Source of the DNA: Pelagibacteraceae bacterium AG-422-B15
GTDB taxonomy: Bacteria; Pseudomonadota; Alphaproteobacteria; Pelagibacterales; AG-422-B15
Reading direction: 5' to 3'
Length of the DNA: 33,421 nt
NCBI GenBank assembly: GCA_905182445.1
Contig: CAJJBM010000046.1
Span: 1 to 33,421, forward strand
Shown: piece after piece, positions 20,918 to 30,429 of the stretch
Layout: every line of letters starts with the position of its first letter
How positions within the stretch are numbered: position 1 is the stretch's first letter
Made by a program: the position numbers and the translations under genes
Notes under the pieces: generated by a model
The model's input: the letters and a program-made list of their open reading frames with translations, nothing else
What the model was told of the DNA's origin: nothing
Database searches by the model: none

Positions 20918-21793
20918 TTAATTTTTTAATACTTCTAATAAAGTTAAGCCTAATCCTGCTGGTGAGTTAGATATGTGAACTCCAGCACTACGCATTGCTT
21001 CTATTTTATCTTCGGCGCCACCTTTGCCGCCTGCAACAATAGCTCCAGCATGTCCCATTGTGCGACCTGGAGGAGCAGATGTGCCCGCTATGAATCCTAC
21101 AGTAGGTTTTTTTATTTTTTCATTTTTTAAGAATTCAGCAGCTTCTTCTTCTGCAGACCCACCGATTTCACCAATCATTATGATTGACTCTGTTTCTTCA
21201 TCTTTTAAGAAAAGCTCTAAGCAATCAATAAAGTTAGTTCCATTTATAGGATCCCCACCTATACCTACACAAGTGGATTGACCCATTCCTGCCATAGTGG
21301 TTTGAAAAACAGCCTCGTATGTCAAGGTCCCTGATCTAGATACAATTCCAACATTTCCTTTTTTATGAATGTGAGCTGGCATAATCCCAATTTTACACTC
21401 ATCTGGTGTAATTATTCCTGGGCAATTTGGTCCTAACAACCTAGATTTTGAATTTTTTAACTTATCTTTAACATTCATCATATCCATGACTGGAATGCCT
21501 TCTGTAATGCAGACAATTAATTCTATTTCACTATCTATTGCTTCTAATATTGCATTAGCAGCATAAGGTGGTGGAACATAAATTACTGATGCATTTGCAT
21601 GTGTTATATCTTTAGCTTCTTGAACAGAGTTAAAGACAGGTAAACCTAAGTGAACAGTACCACCTTTTTTAGGAGTCACTCCTCCAACTAATTTAGTTCC
21701 ATATTTAAGAGCTTGCTCAGAATGAAAAGTTCCCTGTGAACCTGTAAAGCCTTGGCAAATTACCTTAGTATCTTTATTTATTATTATAGACAC
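20918..21793 (-). CDS. sucD: succinyl-CoA synthetase alpha subunit
   Basis: 291 aa; '[17 protein letters not shown]', '[42 protein letters not shown]', '[18 protein letters not shown]'. Confidence 0.98.
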   Translation of the reverse strand: MSIIINKDTKVICQGFTGSQGTFHSEQALKYGTKLVGGVTPKKGGTVHLGLPVFNSVQEAKDITHANASVIYVPPPYAANAILEAIDSEIELIVCITEGIPVMDMMNVKDKLKNSKSRLLGPNCPGIITPDECKIGIMPAHIHKKGNVGIVSRSGTLTYEAVFQTTMAGMGQSTCVGIGGDPINGTNFIDCLELFLKDEETESIIMIGEIGGSAEEEAAEFLKNEKIKKPTVGFIAGTSAPPGRTMGHAGAIVAGGKGGAEDKIEAMRSAGVHISNSPAGLGLTLLEVLKN

Positions 21794-22950
21794 TAAACAA
21801 GCCCCACAATTTTTTTAGCAGCATCATCTAAATCAGTAGCTGATACAATATCTATTCCAGAGTTATTCAAAATATCTTTTCCCTCTTTAACATTAGTTCC
21901 TTCAAGTCTTACAACTAATGGCACACTAATTTTGAGTTCTTTTGCTGCTGCAACTATTCCATCAGCAATAATATCACATCGCATGATACCTCCAAAAATA
22001 TTTACTAAAATACCTTTGACACCTGGATCCGATAAAATAATTTTAAATGCACTAGTAACTTTTTCTTTACTTGCACCGCCACCAACATCAAGAAAATTTG
22101 CTGGTTCTCCACCATACATTTTTATTATATCTAGACTAGCCATTGCAAGGCCAGCACCATTAACCATACAGCCAATACTTCCATCTAACTTAATATAAGC
22201 TAAATCATATTTTGCAGCTTCGAGTTCATATTTATCTTCTTCATTTGGATCCCTTAATTCTTCAATTTCAGGATGTCGATATAGTGCATTATCATCAAAA
22301 TTAACTTTGGCATCTAGACATATTAATTTTTTTGTATCTGTAATAATTAAAGGGTTTATTTCAAGGAGGCTTGCATCTTTCTCAATAAAAAATTTATATA
22401 AATTTTTTATTAAGCCATCAAGCTGATCTTCTAAAGCCCCTGACAATTCTAAACAGTTCGCTATAGATTTTATATTTAAATCAGTAACTCCTTCACTTGG
22501 CTCTATAAAAATAGTAGTTATTTCTTCAGGTGTTTCATCTGCGACCTTCTCAATATCCATACCGCCCATTTTTGACACAATGAATGCTACTTTGCTTGTT
22601 GCACGATCAACTAAACATGATAAATAAAGCTCTTTCTCAATATCAGAGCCATTTTCAATATACAGTCTTTGGACTAATTTTCCTTCAGGTCCAGTTTGTG
22701 GTGTAATTAAATTCATTCCAAACATCTTTTTTGCCTCTAGAATTGCATCTTCAGCAGAACCTACAACCTTGACACCACCACCTTTACCTCTACCTCCAGC
22801 ATGAATTTGAGCTTTAACAACCCAAGTTGGTCCACTTACATTGTTAACCGCAGACTCTATTTCATCAATAGAATAGGCAACTGATCCTGTGGATACTGGA
22901 ATATCGTATGATTTAAAAATTTCTTTAGCTTGGTGCTCGTGAATATTCAT
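21793..22950 (-). CDS. sucC: succinyl-CoA synthetase beta subunit
   Basis: 385 aa; '[22 protein letters not shown]', '[17 protein letters not shown]', 'LEINPLIIT', '[17 protein letters not shown]'. Confidence 0.98.
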   Translation of the reverse strand: MNIHEHQAKEIFKSYDIPVSTGSVAYSIDEIESAVNNVSGPTWVVKAQIHAGGRGKGGGVKVVGSAEDAILEAKKMFGMNLITPQTGPEGKLVQRLYIENGSDIEKELYLSCLVDRATSKVAFIVSKMGGMDIEKVADETPEEITTIFIEPSEGVTDLNIKSIANCLELSGALEDQLDGLIKNLYKFFIEKDASLLEINPLIITDTKKLICLDAKVNFDDNALYRHPEIEELRDPNEEDKYELEAAKYDLAYIKLDGSIGCMVNGAGLAMASLDIIKMYGGEPANFLDVGGGASKEKVTSAFKIILSDPGVKGILVNIFGGIMRCDIIADGIVAAAKELKISVPLVVRLEGTNVKEGKDILNNSGIDIVSATDLDDAAKKIVGLV

Positions 22951-22953
22951 AAG

Positions 22954-23916
22954 TTATTTAAGAGATGGATCTATATTCTTAGCTGCATCAAATAATTCTT
23001 TAACAGCTTCAATTGAAATATCAAAATGTTTTTTTTCTTCAGCATCAAGATCTAGTTCTACCACTTCTTTAATACCATTAGCTCCAATAACAACTGGAAC
23101 ACCAACATAGAGATCGTCAATACCGTATTGCCCGTCTAAGTATGCTGCACATGGTAATGTTTTATTTAAGTCCTTAAGATAAGACTCGGCCATTTCTACG
23201 CCAGCTGCTGCTGGTCCATAAAATGCTGATCCGGTTTGTAATAATTTTACAACCTCCGCACCGCCTTTTCTAGTGCGATCTATTATTTCGTCTAATCTAG
23301 CAGCTGATATTTTACCTTCTTTGACAAAATCCATTAATGGTTTTCCAGATACTGTTGTTCTATTTGGAACTGGAACCATTGTATCTCCATGTCCACCGAG
23401 TACAAAAGAGTTAACTTCTTTAATTGGAACACTTAGTTCTTGTGAAATAAAATATTTAAATCTTGAGGTATCTAGTATGCCGGCCATACCAATTACTTTA
23501 TTTTTTGGTAAACCAGAATATTTTTGTAATGCCATTACAATAACGTCTAGTGGGTTTGTAATACAAATTACAAAAGCATTTGGAGAAGTATCTTTAATAC
23601 CCTCAGCAACTTGCTTAATAATATTTAAGTTTGTGCCTAATAAATCATCTCGTGTCATACCAGGTTTCCTTGGCACCCCGGCTGTAATAATAATTACATC
23701 AGAATCTTTAGTGTCTTCATAATTATTTGTTCCTGTTATTTGAACATCTAATCCATCTACAGCAGTTGATTGAGACAAATCTAAAGCCTTACCTTTTGCC
23801 AATCCTTCTGCTACATCAAATAGAACTATATTACCGAGCTCTTTCATTGCTATAAGATGAGCTAATGTACCTCCAATTTGACCTGAGCCAATTAGAGAGA
23901 TTTTTGATTTATTCAT
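22954..23916 (-). CDS. mdh: malate dehydrogenase (LDH-like type)
   Basis: 320 aa; '[43 protein letters not shown]', '[16 protein letters not shown]', 'GHGDTMVPV'. Confidence 0.97.
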   Translation of the reverse strand: MNKSKISLIGSGQIGGTLAHLIAMKELGNIVLFDVAEGLAKGKALDLSQSTAVDGLDVQITGTNNYEDTKDSDVIIITAGVPRKPGMTRDDLLGTNLNIIKQVAEGIKDTSPNAFVICITNPLDVIVMALQKYSGLPKNKVIGMAGILDTSRFKYFISQELSVPIKEVNSFVLGGHGDTMVPVPNRTTVSGKPLMDFVKEGKISAARLDEIIDRTRKGGAEVVKLLQTGSAFYGPAAAGVEMAESYLKDLNKTLPCAAYLDGQYGIDDLYVGVPVVIGANGIKEVVELDLDAEEKKHFDISIEAVKELFDAAKNIDPSLK

Positions 23917-23994
23917 AAGGTATAAAGGTTGTATAGCGGTAAATTACCTACAAAAAGATGAAAATCAAGGGAAGAATAAATTATTTAAGATCTT

Positions 23995-25488
23995 CTATTT
24001 CATTGTGGGCATAATGAACTCTGCACCACTTCTAATGCCATTGGGCCATCTAGAAGTCACTGTTTTAAGCTTAGTGAAAAATCTTATGCCTTCCATACCA
24101 TGCATAGCATGGTCCCCAAATAATGATCTTTTCCAGCCACCAAAACTATGAAAAGCCATTGGTACTGGTATTGGCACATTTATACCAACCATTCCAATTT
24201 GACACTGATTACTAAATGCTCGAGCAGTATCTCCATCTCGGGTATAAATTGTAACTCCATTACCAAACTCATGGTCATTTACTAAATTTAATGCTGAATC
24301 AAAATTATCTGATCTAACTACAGATAATACTGGCCCAAAAATCTCTTCTTTATATATTTGCATATCACTAGTTACATTATCAAATAGACAGCCACCTAAA
24401 AAATAACCTTTTTCATAACCTTGTAATGAAATATCTCGACCATCAACGAGTAATGATGCCCCATCACTTATACCTGAATCAACATAGCTTTTTACTTTTG
24501 ATAAGTGTGCAGCACTTATTAATGGGCCCATCTCTACTTCTGGATCATTACCAGGACCAACTTTTAAAGCTTGAACACGTGGTTGTAATTTTTCAATCAA
24601 AGCATCGCCAATGCCACCGACTGCTACGGCTACTGAAAGCGCCATGCAGCGTTCACCAGCAGAGCCATATCCAGCTCCCATTAGTCCATCTGCAACTTGA
24701 TCCAAGTCAGCATCTGGCATAATAATCATATGATTTTTAGCGCCACCAAGTGCTTGTACTCTTTTATTATGTTTAGATGATGTATGATAAATATATTCAG
24801 CAATTGGCGTAGAGCCTACAAAGCTTACTGCCGAAACGTCTGGATGTGTTATTAAATTATCTACCGCTTCTTTGTCACCATTAACTACATTAAAGACACC
24901 GTCGGGTAAGCCTGCTTCTTTTAAGAGATTGCCTAATGTAATTAGTAAAGACGGATCTTTTTCAGAAGGTTTAAGTATGAAGCAATTGCCACAAGCAATA
25001 GCTACAACAAACATCCACATCGGTACCATTGCAGGAAAGTTGAATGGAGTAATTCCAACACAAATTCCTAATGGTTGACGCATACTCCAACTATCAATAT
25101 TGCGGCCAACATTTTCAGAAAACTCACCTTTAATTAAGTGCGGAACTCCACACATAAACTCAACGACTTCCATGCCTCTTGTAACTGATCCAACAGCATC
25201 ACTTAATACCTTTCCGTGTTCTTCTGTCACTTGTGCAGCCAGCATATCCATGTCTCTTAATAATAGTTCTTTAAACTTAAACATTATTCTAGATCTAGTA
25301 AGTGGCGGGGTTGAAGACCAAGAAGTAAAAGCTGCTTTAGCTGATGCAATGGCCACACCAACATCTTTGTCATTGGCAAAACTAACATCTGCTATTTTTT
25401 CGCCTAAGGCAGGGTTAAATACATCTCCAAATCTATTCGACTTACTGATATACTCTTCACCATTAATAAAGTGATTGATTTTTTTCAT
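23995..25488 (-). CDS. mmsA: CoA-acylating methylmalonate-semialdehyde dehydrogenase
   Basis: 497 aa ALDH fold; 'GICVGITPFNFPAMVPMWMFVVAIACGNCFILKPSEKDP', 'GAGYGSAGERCMALSVAVAVG', 'GWKRSLFGDHAMHGMEGIRFFTKLKTVTSRWP', typical of MmsA. Confidence 0.95.
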   Translation of the reverse strand: MKKINHFINGEEYISKSNRFGDVFNPALGEKIADVSFANDKDVGVAIASAKAAFTSWSSTPPLTRSRIMFKFKELLLRDMDMLAAQVTEEHGKVLSDAVGSVTRGMEVVEFMCGVPHLIKGEFSENVGRNIDSWSMRQPLGICVGITPFNFPAMVPMWMFVVAIACGNCFILKPSEKDPSLLITLGNLLKEAGLPDGVFNVVNGDKEAVDNLITHPDVSAVSFVGSTPIAEYIYHTSSKHNKRVQALGGAKNHMIIMPDADLDQVADGLMGAGYGSAGERCMALSVAVAVGGIGDALIEKLQPRVQALKVGPGNDPEVEMGPLISAAHLSKVKSYVDSGISDGASLLVDGRDISLQGYEKGYFLGGCLFDNVTSDMQIYKEEIFGPVLSVVRSDNFDSALNLVNDHEFGNGVTIYTRDGDTARAFSNQCQIGMVGINVPIPVPMAFHSFGGWKRSLFGDHAMHGMEGIRFFTKLKTVTSRWPNGIRSGAEFIMPTMK

Positions 25489-25555
25489 AAAGCTTAAGAA
25501 TTAATTATAATTATTGTAAATTATATTTGTTATAAAGACAAAGACAGACTTAACA
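25489..25555. promoter_or_regulatory. 67-bp divergent promoter region between mmsA (-) and the Smr gene (+)
   Basis: Divergent starts. AT-rich spacer contains the perfect palindrome TAATTATAATTA (25502-25513). No strong consensus -35/-10 pair assigned. Confidence 0.4.
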
Positions 25556-25789
25556 ATGCTTAAATTAGATCTCCATGATTATTCTTTAGAAGACGCTTAC
25601 CAGAAATGTAAGGAGTTTATAGCTGAAGCTTACATTAATCATATTAAAAAGATTGAAGTTATTACTGGTAAAAGTGGTCCAATTTGTAAAGAATTTCCTT
25701 TTTGGGCTGAAAGTAATCATCAAGTTCAATATATAGAAAAAAGTTGGCATGGTGGAAGCTTCATCATAAAAATTCAAAAAAAATTTTGA
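25556..25789 (+). CDS. stand-alone Smr-domain protein
   Basis: 77 aa; 'LKLDLHDYSLEDAYQKCKEFIAEAYINHIKKIEVITGKSGPICKEFPFWAESNHQVQYIEKSWHGGSFIIKIQKK' follows the Smr pattern (LDLHxxxxxxA...FI...VITGKsG...P.W). Confidence 0.75.
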   Translation: MLKLDLHDYSLEDAYQKCKEFIAEAYINHIKKIEVITGKSGPICKEFPFWAESNHQVQYIEKSWHGGSFIIKIQKKF

Positions 25790-25893
25790 TTTGGATAAAT
25801 CTATCTACTGATTTCTATGTGTCAATTTGGCTATTAATTCACAAAAATTTAACAAGACTTTTTAATCAACAACAATTATATGTTTCTCAGATC

Positions 25894-25936
25894 GAGCACT
25901 AATTATGATTATTCCCCCAATCAAAATATAGTGCTC
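25894..25936. repeat. hairpin-forming inverted repeat 3' of sdhB
   Basis: Perfect arms GAGCACTA (25894-25901) / TAGTGCTC (25929-25936), inner GATT (25907-25910) / AATC (25919-25922), and a C-rich loop ATTCCCCC. No adjacent T-run. Confidence 0.7.
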
Positions 25937-26032
25937 ATCTAAATATTAGAGAAAAATTTAAAGCAAAAAACTTATATTTTATTCCGAAATTATTGTGATG
26001 GCCTTTATATCTGTTTTTATACAAATATCATT

Positions 26033-26818
26033 TTAGGTTCTATTTTCAGCTATCATCATTTTTATACCGGCAATAGCTTTCGCTGGGTTTAAGCCTTTGG
26101 GACAGGCTTGAGTACAATTCATAATAGTGTGACATCTATATACCTTGAAGGTATCATCTAATTCTTTTAATCTTTCACTTCTAGCTTCATCTCTACTATC
26201 TTGCAGCCATCTATATGATTGCAATAATACAGCAGGCCCTAAATACTTGTCACTATTCCACCAATAACTAGGACAAGAAGTTGAGCAACATGCGCAAAGA
26301 ATACACTCATATAATCCATCAAGTTTGGCGCGGTCATTTTTTGTTTGAATATTTTCAATACCGTCTTCAGTTTGCTTCTCTGTTATGTGTAACCAAGGTT
26401 TAATAGAGGTTAATTGTTTATAGAGATTTTTAAGATTAGTTACTAAGTCTTTAATAACCGGCATATGTGGAAGAGGGTAAATTGCCACATTACCCTTACA
26501 ATCCTTAATAGGTTTTGTACAAGCAAGAGTATTGGTGCCGTCAATATTCATCGCACATGAACCACAGATGCCTTCGCGACATGATCTTCTAAAAGTTAAA
26601 GAGGGATCAATATCACTTTTAATTTTCATTACTGCATCCAGCACCATCGGGCCACAATTATCCATATCAACCTCATATGTATCAACTCGAGGATTTTTTT
26701 CATCATCAGGTGACCAACGATACACTCTAAAGTTTTTGATATTAGTTGAGCCTGTCTCAGACTTGTAATATTCACCCTCAATAAGCTTTGAATTATCTGG
26801 AAGATTAAACTGAACCAT
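26033..26818 (-). CDS. sdhB: succinate dehydrogenase iron-sulfur subunit
   Basis: 261 aa; '[21 protein letters not shown]', '[17 protein letters not shown]', '[21 protein letters not shown]'. Confidence 0.98.
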   Translation of the reverse strand: MVQFNLPDNSKLIEGEYYKSETGSTNIKNFRVYRWSPDDEKNPRVDTYEVDMDNCGPMVLDAVMKIKSDIDPSLTFRRSCREGICGSCAMNIDGTNTLACTKPIKDCKGNVAIYPLPHMPVIKDLVTNLKNLYKQLTSIKPWLHITEKQTEDGIENIQTKNDRAKLDGLYECILCACCSTSCPSYWWNSDKYLGPAVLLQSYRWLQDSRDEARSERLKELDDTFKVYRCHTIMNCTQACPKGLNPAKAIAGIKMMIAENRT

Positions 26819-28593
26819 TAGTAAACTCTTGCTTTAGGTTCAATATATTTAACTTCATTAGATAATGTGTAAGTGTGAACTGGTCGATAATCTAAAGTAC
26901 AGTTATTATTATGTGCCCAAGCTAAAGTGTGTACCATCCAATTTTTATCATCCCGATCTTGAAAATCATCTCTTGCATGTGCACCGCGGCTTTCTTTTCT
27001 ATTGTAAGCTGAGGACATTGTTACCACCGCTTGAGAAATCAAATTTTGAAATTCTAACGTCTCCAATAAATCAGTATTCCAAATCAAGGACTTATCTTTC
27101 ACATTGATATCGGATGATTGTAGCCAAATATCTTCAATTAATTTCTTTCCTTCGGACATTATTTCTTCATCTCTAAATACAGCACAGTGATTTTGCATTA
27201 CTTTTTGCATCTTAATTCTTAACTCTGCGGTAGGATTAGAGCCACTTGAATATCTAGTAGCATCAAATCGATTAACTACTTCATCAATAACGCTTTGAGG
27301 AATATCTTTATTGGCCTCACCTTTTTTAACAGTATCATTAATTCGATCTGCAGCCGCTTTTCCAAATACGACTAGATCTATTAGTGAGTTTGAACCAAGT
27401 CTGTTTGCCCCGTGTACACTTACACAGGCCGCTTCACCTGCTGCCATCAAACCTTCTATAGGCTCTTCATCACCATTTATAGTTGTCATAACTTCACCGT
27501 GAAAGTTAGTTGGTATGCCACCCATATTATAATGTACAGTAGGGATTATAGGGATCGGTTGCTTAGTTACGTCAACATCAGCAAAAATTTTTGCTGACTC
27601 AGATATGCCAGGAAGACGCTCCTCTAAAATTTTAGGATCTAGATGATCAAGGTGCAAGTAGACATGATCTTTTTCATTGCCAATGCCTCTGCCTGCAATA
27701 ATTTCTTTTGTTATTGATCTTGATACTACATCTCTAGATGCCAAGTCTTTAGCTGAGGGCGCATAGCGCTCCATAAATCTCTCACCTTCACTGTTAACTA
27801 AATAGCCACCCTCTCCCCGTGCGCCCTCTGTAATTAAACAGCCTACGCCGTAAATACCAGTTGGATGAAATTGAACAAATTCCATATCTTGCAGTGGAAG
27901 ACCAGCTCTTAAAACCATAGCATTACCATCTCCAGTACAAGTATGTGCTGAAGTAGCTGAAAAATAAACACGCCCATATCCACCAGTGGCTAAAATAGTT
28001 TTTTTAGATTTAAATACATGTAACTTGCCGTCCTCAAGACACCAAGCGACTACTCCACAACAAGCACCATCAACCATAAGGAGATCTAAAACAAAATATT
28101 CAATATAATAATCACAGCCATGTTTTAGTGACTGTCCATAAAGAGTGTGAATGATAGCATGACCAGTTCTATCTGCTGCTGCACAAGTTCGCTGCGCTGA
28201 ACCTTCACCATAATTTTTTGTCATTCCACCAAAAGCTCTTTGATAAATTTTACCATCCTCAGTTCTACTAAATGGTACTCCGTAGTTTTCTAATTCTAAA
28301 ACTGCCTTAGGTGCATTTTTGCAAAGATATTCAATAGCATCTTGATCACCCAGCCAGTCAGAACCTTTGACCGTGTCATACATATGCCAACGCCAATCAT
28401 CTTCACCCATATTACCAAGGGCTGCTGAAATTCCACCTTGAGCAGCAACGGTATGACTTCTAGTTGGAAATACTTTAGTTATGCATGCAGTTTTATATCC
28501 ATTTTCTACTGCGCCTACAGTGGCCCTTAAACCAGCACCACCAGCACCAACTACTACTACATCATAATCGTGATATTCTATTTCGTATGACAT
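26818..28593 (-). CDS. sdhA: succinate dehydrogenase flavoprotein subunit
   Basis: 591 aa; '[49 protein letters not shown]', '[39 protein letters not shown]', '[18 protein letters not shown]'. Confidence 0.99.
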   Translation of the reverse strand: MSYEIEYHDYDVVVVGAGGAGLRATVGAVENGYKTACITKVFPTRSHTVAAQGGISAALGNMGEDDWRWHMYDTVKGSDWLGDQDAIEYLCKNAPKAVLELENYGVPFSRTEDGKIYQRAFGGMTKNYGEGSAQRTCAAADRTGHAIIHTLYGQSLKHGCDYYIEYFVLDLLMVDGACCGVVAWCLEDGKLHVFKSKKTILATGGYGRVYFSATSAHTCTGDGNAMVLRAGLPLQDMEFVQFHPTGIYGVGCLITEGARGEGGYLVNSEGERFMERYAPSAKDLASRDVVSRSITKEIIAGRGIGNEKDHVYLHLDHLDPKILEERLPGISESAKIFADVDVTKQPIPIIPTVHYNMGGIPTNFHGEVMTTINGDEEPIEGLMAAGEAACVSVHGANRLGSNSLIDLVVFGKAAADRINDTVKKGEANKDIPQSVIDEVVNRFDATRYSSGSNPTAELRIKMQKVMQNHCAVFRDEEIMSEGKKLIEDIWLQSSDINVKDKSLIWNTDLLETLEFQNLISQAVVTMSSAYNRKESRGAHARDDFQDRDDKNWMVHTLAWAHNNNCTLDYRPVHTYTLSNEVKYIEPKARVY

Positions 28594-28596
28594 TAC

Positions 28597-28932
28597 TTAT
28601 TTAATACATATTAATATTACTGACAATGAAACAACCCCTAAAATACCTGCAACAAATAGGTTGATAGTAACAAAAGATAGTTTCTTAACCATATCACTAT
28701 GAACGTAATCTTCGATTATTTCGTGAAGGCCAAGTCTCATATGAAGTAAGCCAATTACTGTAAAAATCAATACTAAAACTAGGAACCATAGTGCACTTGT
28801 CTCTGAAATAATCTGTTCATAGGTCATTGATGATAATTGTAGAATTTTGACCAAAAAATACGATACTAGTGGTATTAGGGCTATAGAGCTATATTTTTGA
28901 AATAACCATGTTTTGCTAGCAGAATTACTCAT
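28597..28932 (-). CDS. sdhD: succinate dehydrogenase membrane anchor subunit
   Basis: 'MSNSASKTWLFQKYSSIALIPLVSYFLV...HMRLGLHEIIEDYVHSDMVKK'. The track start at 28992 is over-extended into sdhC; the ATG at 28932 gives a 4-nt overlap with sdhC. Confidence 0.9.
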   Translation of the reverse strand: MSNSASKTWLFQKYSSIALIPLVSYFLVKILQLSSMTYEQIISETSALWFLVLVLIFTVIGLLHMRLGLHEIIEDYVHSDMVKKLSFVTINLFVAGILGVVSLSVILICIK

Positions 28933-29300
28933 AAAACTGATAAAATCCAAATTATAGTAGTCATTATTAATGAACCAATGATTACCGACCATCCTGTCAC
29001 TTTGACAATCGATAAGTCCAACCCATAACCATAGTCCCAGCCTAAATGTCTAATACCATTCAATGTATGAAAGCAGACTGACCATGTATAGCCAATCATA
29101 ATAGTCCGTCCAATAAAGTTAGAAATCAGATAATTAAAAAAATCAAAATAGAACTCGCCTAAACTAAGGCAAAGTAGCCAAGTGGCCAATATAATTGTTC
29201 CTAAGGATAGCACTACTCCTGTAATTCTATGAAGAATTGATAAAATAGAAGTTATCTGCCACCGGTAAATTTGAAGGTGCGGTGAGAGTGGGTTATTCAT
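28929..29300 (-). CDS. sdhC: succinate dehydrogenase cytochrome b556 subunit
   Basis: 123 aa; 'NNPLSPHLQIYRWQITSILSILHRITGVVLSLG...HTLNGIRHLGWDYGYGL'. Confidence 0.95.
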   Translation of the reverse strand: MNNPLSPHLQIYRWQITSILSILHRITGVVLSLGTIILATWLLCLSLGEFYFDFFNYLISNFIGRTIMIGYTWSVCFHTLNGIRHLGWDYGYGLDLSIVKVTGWSVIIGSLIMTTIIWILSVL

Positions 29301-29301
29301 A

Positions 29302-29351
29302 AAAGTATCCGGTTAATGTATATTATACATTATATAAGTATCCTTATACTT
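29302..29351. promoter_or_regulatory. candidate operator/promoter region upstream of sdhC
   Basis: Perfect palindrome AATGTATA-T-TATACATT (29315-29331), a second inverted repeat AAGTAT-CCTT-ATACTT (29336-29351), and direct repeats AAGTATCC (29303-29310 approx. and 29336-29343). TATAAT-like -10 sequences occur on the minus strand. Confidence 0.45.
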
Positions 29352-29357
29352 TATGTA

Positions 29358-30425
29358 TTACTTTTTCTTTGGAATCAAGGCCCAATAATCCAGGCTTAGC
29401 AAGACATTTGGGTTAAATTTACCATCTTCATTTTGATGCTGAAACTCTGCAGCCGGTGTATCGCCAATTCCGTTTGTTCTAATTCTTACTGCACCAATAC
29501 TTTCGCTAATCTCCATGGTATCGATAACCTCACTCCAAGCAAAAACGGTTTTACCTGCAAAACAAGGAGATGCATGGGCACCACCATTTATTGCAATTAC
29601 TTTGAAAGCATTTGCTAATCCATTATAAGACAAAGCTCGAACAAGACTAATAACGTGACCACCATAAACAATACGTTTTCCAAATCTACCTTCTTTTTCA
29701 TAGTAATGATTGAAATGAACCTTGGAAGTGTTTTGGTAAAGTTTGGTTGCTAACATATGTTCAGCTTCTTCTACTGTCATACCATCAATATGATCTATCT
29801 TTTCACCAATTGAATAATCCTCAAAAGAAGCTTCAGATCCTGACTCAATAAAATTGAAGTTACTTACATCAAACTTGTATGACAGAGCTATTTGTTTAAC
29901 TTCATCTTTTGATAATTCTGTTGGAAGCAGAGGAAGGGTGGTTTCAGTATTAGAAGCACCTTTAGTTTTTTTCTTAATCATTACCCAGCGTTTGAAATCT
30001 AATACAACATCATTTTTTTGATTTGTACTTATTGAGTTAACATAAACAACACCAGTTTCACCATTTGAATTTTCCTTTAAACCAATGACATGTGAAATAG
30101 ATTTAATAGTATCACCAGGATAAACTGGCGCTAAAAATTTGCAGTCTGCATAGCCTAAATTTGCAAGCGCGTTTAACGAGATATCTGGAACAGTTTTTCC
30201 AAAAGCTATGTTAAATAACAAAAAATCGTCGATTGGAGATCCTTTTAATTTAAGGTTCTTTGCAAATTCATTTGAAGAATGAAGTGCAAATCTTGTACCA
30301 TAAAGTGACGTATATACTGATGCATCTCCATGAGTAATTGTTCTTGGAGTTGCGTGTTCAATTTTTTGATTGATTGAGAAATCCTCAAAAAAATTTCCAA
30401 TACTATTTTTAGTTTCTAATGTCAT
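29358..30425 (-). CDS. mch: MaoC-family mesaconyl-CoA hydratase / beta-methylmalyl-CoA dehydratase
   Basis: 355 aa, double MaoC-type; 'FFEDFSINQKIEHATPRTITHGDASVYTSLYGTRFALHSSNEFA...FGKTVPDISLNALANLGYADCKFLAPVYPGDTIKSISHVIGLKENSNGETGVVYV' strongly resembles alphaproteobacterial Mch. Confidence 0.85.
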   Translation of the reverse strand: MTLETKNSIGNFFEDFSINQKIEHATPRTITHGDASVYTSLYGTRFALHSSNEFAKNLKLKGSPIDDFLLFNIAFGKTVPDISLNALANLGYADCKFLAPVYPGDTIKSISHVIGLKENSNGETGVVYVNSISTNQKNDVVLDFKRWVMIKKKTKGASNTETTLPLLPTELSKDEVKQIALSYKFDVSNFNFIESGSEASFEDYSIGEKIDHIDGMTVEEAEHMLATKLYQNTSKVHFNHYYEKEGRFGKRIVYGGHVISLVRALSYNGLANAFKVIAINGGAHASPCFAGKTVFAWSEVIDTMEISESIGAVRIRTNGIGDTPAAEFQHQNEDGKFNPNVLLSLDYWALIPKKK

Positions 30426-30429
30426 TTTT

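Noticed and set aside
23273-23722. 149-aa plus-strand ORF opposite mdh
   Set aside because: Fully antisense to a clear mdh; no recognisable domain and typical of spurious antisense ORFs.
25100-25474. 124-aa plus-strand ORF opposite mmsA
   Set aside because: Antisense shadow of a confident mmsA coding sequence.
28597-28992. Track start of sdhD at 28992
   Set aside because: The 20-aa extension lies inside sdhC; MSNSASKTWLF at 28932 with a 4-nt overlap is the likely start.
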